In this document: one piece after another, positions 13,485 to 14,711 of the stretch
Numbering within the stretch: the stretch's first letter is position 1
Layout: every line of letters starts with the position of its first letter
DNA from: Puniceicoccales bacterium
Lineage (GTDB): Bacteria; Verrucomicrobiota; Verrucomicrobiia; Opitutales; UBA953
Assembly (NCBI GenBank): GCA_031289285.1
Contig: JAITPT010000115.1
Coordinates: 1 to 14,711, forward strand
Direction: 5' to 3'
Length of the DNA: 14,711 bases
Made by a program: the position numbers and the translations under genes
The notes under the pieces: generated by a model
Databases searched by the model: none
The model's input: only the letters and a program-made list of their open reading frames with translations
Told to the model about the DNA's origin: nothing

Positions 13485-14501
13485 TCATTCGCGGTTTTCG
13501 CGCTCAAAGATTTGCCCGTTGTCGAAGACTATCTTGCCAGCGACGAGGGTGGTTTTTACGCGGCCACGTAGTTTGTGACCACGGAGGGCACAGTTTGAGG
13601 AGCGACTGAAAAAAGGTGTTTCGCCGGGAACCCATTCCTCGACGGGGTCGAAAATCACGACATCCGCAGGCTTGCCAACCGCGAGCGTGCCCGAATCCAA
13701 GCCCAACACCCGCGCTGGCGAGGCAGTGAGCTTTTCCACAATGAGCGGCAGCGGGATGTCCTCAGGCGTCGCTTGGGCAAAGGCGGTGATTGTCGCCGCC
13801 AACGCAGTTTCCAGCCCAATCGAACCGAAGGGAGCGTAGTCAAACTCACAGTCTTTTTCGGTGGGCGTGACAGGCGTGTGGTCGGAGACAACGGCGTCGA
13901 GCGTGCCGTCGCGCAAGGCGGCGAGAAGCGCAAGGCGGTCGGTCTCCGAACGCAGAGGAGCCGCGAGTTTGAGATTGGTGTCGTAGCCACGCAGCAAATC
14001 GTCGGTGAGCAACAGGTGGTTGGCAGAAACCTCGGCAGTGACGGGCACGCCGTCCGCTTTGGCGTCGCGGATGAAGCGCAGCGAATTGGCAGAGGTGATG
14101 TGTTGGAGGTGAATGCGCACACGGATGTTTTCGTCTTTGCCGCCCAGTAATTCGCGGTGCGCGAGACGGGCGAGCAAGATGTCGCTGGCGACGACAATCT
14201 CCTCGGCAGCGGCAGGAAAACCGCGCAGCCCCAGCCGCACCGACCAGACGCCTTCGTGCATGACGGCACCGGCGGTCATGCTGCTGTCTTGGCAGTGGTC
14301 GAGCACGACAAGCCCAAACATGGCGGCGTATTCGAGGGCGCGGCGCATGATTTCGGTGTTCTGGACGCCCGCCGTGGTGCCGTCGGTGACGGCCACCGCG
14401 CCGGCAGATTTGAGCGAGCCGATGGGCGCAAGTTTTTCGCCCTTGCGTCCGAGCGTGATTGTGCCCGTGGGCAAGATGTTCGCCTCGAAGTCAGCGGTCT
14501 C
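13485..14501 (-). pseudogene. pyrC: Dihydroorotase, N-terminal third missing
   Basis: Part of the amidohydrolase that interconverts carbamoyl-aspartate and dihydroorotate in pyrimidine synthesis. Clear family match from ANILPTGTITLGRKGEKLAP onward: GLVVLDHCQD (metal-site His), MTAGAVMHEG, IHLQHITSANSL (metal-site His), VPVTAEVSANHLLLTDD and DAVVSDHTPVTPTEKD (catalytic Asp). The SDHTPV form, in place of the more common DHAPH, occurs in a known subgroup, some of whose members are non-catalytic partners of aspartate transcarbamylase. About 100-120 residues that should precede this point, including the HxH zinc motif and the PNT segment, are absent: upstream of about 14490-14507 the sequence becomes an adhesin-like reading frame on the opposite strand. 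The only further start in frame is a TTG within that foreign sequence. The gene is therefore truncated by rearrangement, or the window is misjoined here. As read, it cannot form a full active site. Confidence 0.85.
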
Positions 14502-14507
14502 GCCACG

Positions 14508-14711
14508 GTCTCTGGCACCGTCACCACCAGCGGCACCCAAACTTACACAGGCGGCTTCACGCTGTCGGGCAACGCCACGCTAACTGGCTCCGACTTCACG
14601 TTTGGCACGCTCACGGGCGGCAACAAGGACCTCACGCTTACGAAAACAGGCGGCGCGGTTGCAGTCGGCACGGCGTTTTCCGACCTTGCGAAACTCACGA
14701 TTACGAACGCC
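14508..14711 (+). CDS. Adhesin/autotransporter-like fragment, open at both ends
   Basis: The plus-strand frame reads VSGTVTTSGTQTYTGGFTLS and continues in the same Thr/Gly/Ser/Asn-rich style to the window end without a stop (ending LAKLTITNA). Regular short strands and turns of this composition are typical of beta-helical passenger regions of large autotransporters and filamentous adhesins in Gram-negative bacteria. There is no start codon or signal peptide; the frame emerges directly from the truncated pyrC sequence. If real, it is an internal piece of a gene extending beyond the window. Confidence rests on composition and pattern, not on a named domain. Confidence 0.55.

Overview
The window (about 14.7 kb, moderately GC-rich) looks like chromosome of a Gram-negative bacterium, most likely of the PVC group (Verrucomicrobiota, perhaps Opitutales). 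Support: secreted and outer-membrane proteins, a C-terminal adhesin-like fragment, weak Shine-Dalgarno sites, and gaps filled with long GC-rich palindromic repeats of a kind I associate with Verrucomicrobia and Planctomycetes. The taxon is inference. I see no tRNA, rRNA, CRISPR array, transposase or phage gene.

Layout. 1-483: a small secreted protein whose start lies in a 9-bp tandem repeat, then a degenerate palindromic repeat. 484-1932 (-): cardiolipin synthase. 2084-2830 (-): an OmpR-type response regulator broken by an in-frame TAA in the receiver domain. 2831-3727: 0.9 kb without genes, dominated by a 706-bp cassette with 18-bp inverted ends and two internal palindromes. 3728-6743 (-): a membrane histidine kinase placed 1 nt behind a secreted clan GH-A glycosidase-like protein. 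6863-8401 (-): a secreted protein made of three copies of one unrecognised domain. 8402-9094: leader, terminator and a 234-bp nested palindrome. 9095-9952 (-): an outer-membrane beta-barrel. 10285-11277 (-): an NrnA-type DHH phosphoesterase, divergent from aspS (11441-13246, +). 13485-14501 (-): a dihydroorotase lacking its N-terminal third. 14508-14711 (+): an adhesin-like coding fragment running off the window.

Functional reading. The glycosidase-like protein, the kinase and the broken regulator look like one former glycan-linked two-component locus, with the repeat cassette between kinase and regulator and the regulator possibly dead. The triple-domain protein and the beta-barrel are preceded by a shared upstream module of about 150 bp: possible promoter, two hairpins and start-codon context, all at matching distances. 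They are probably co-regulated. NrnA, AspS, Cls and PyrC are housekeeping functions.

The most notable points are the shared structured leader, the CTAAAAACGG motif that recurs at cassette ends and just after stop codons, the hierarchical palindromes with compensatory changes, and the abrupt pyrC/adhesin junction, which is either a rearrangement or a misassembly.
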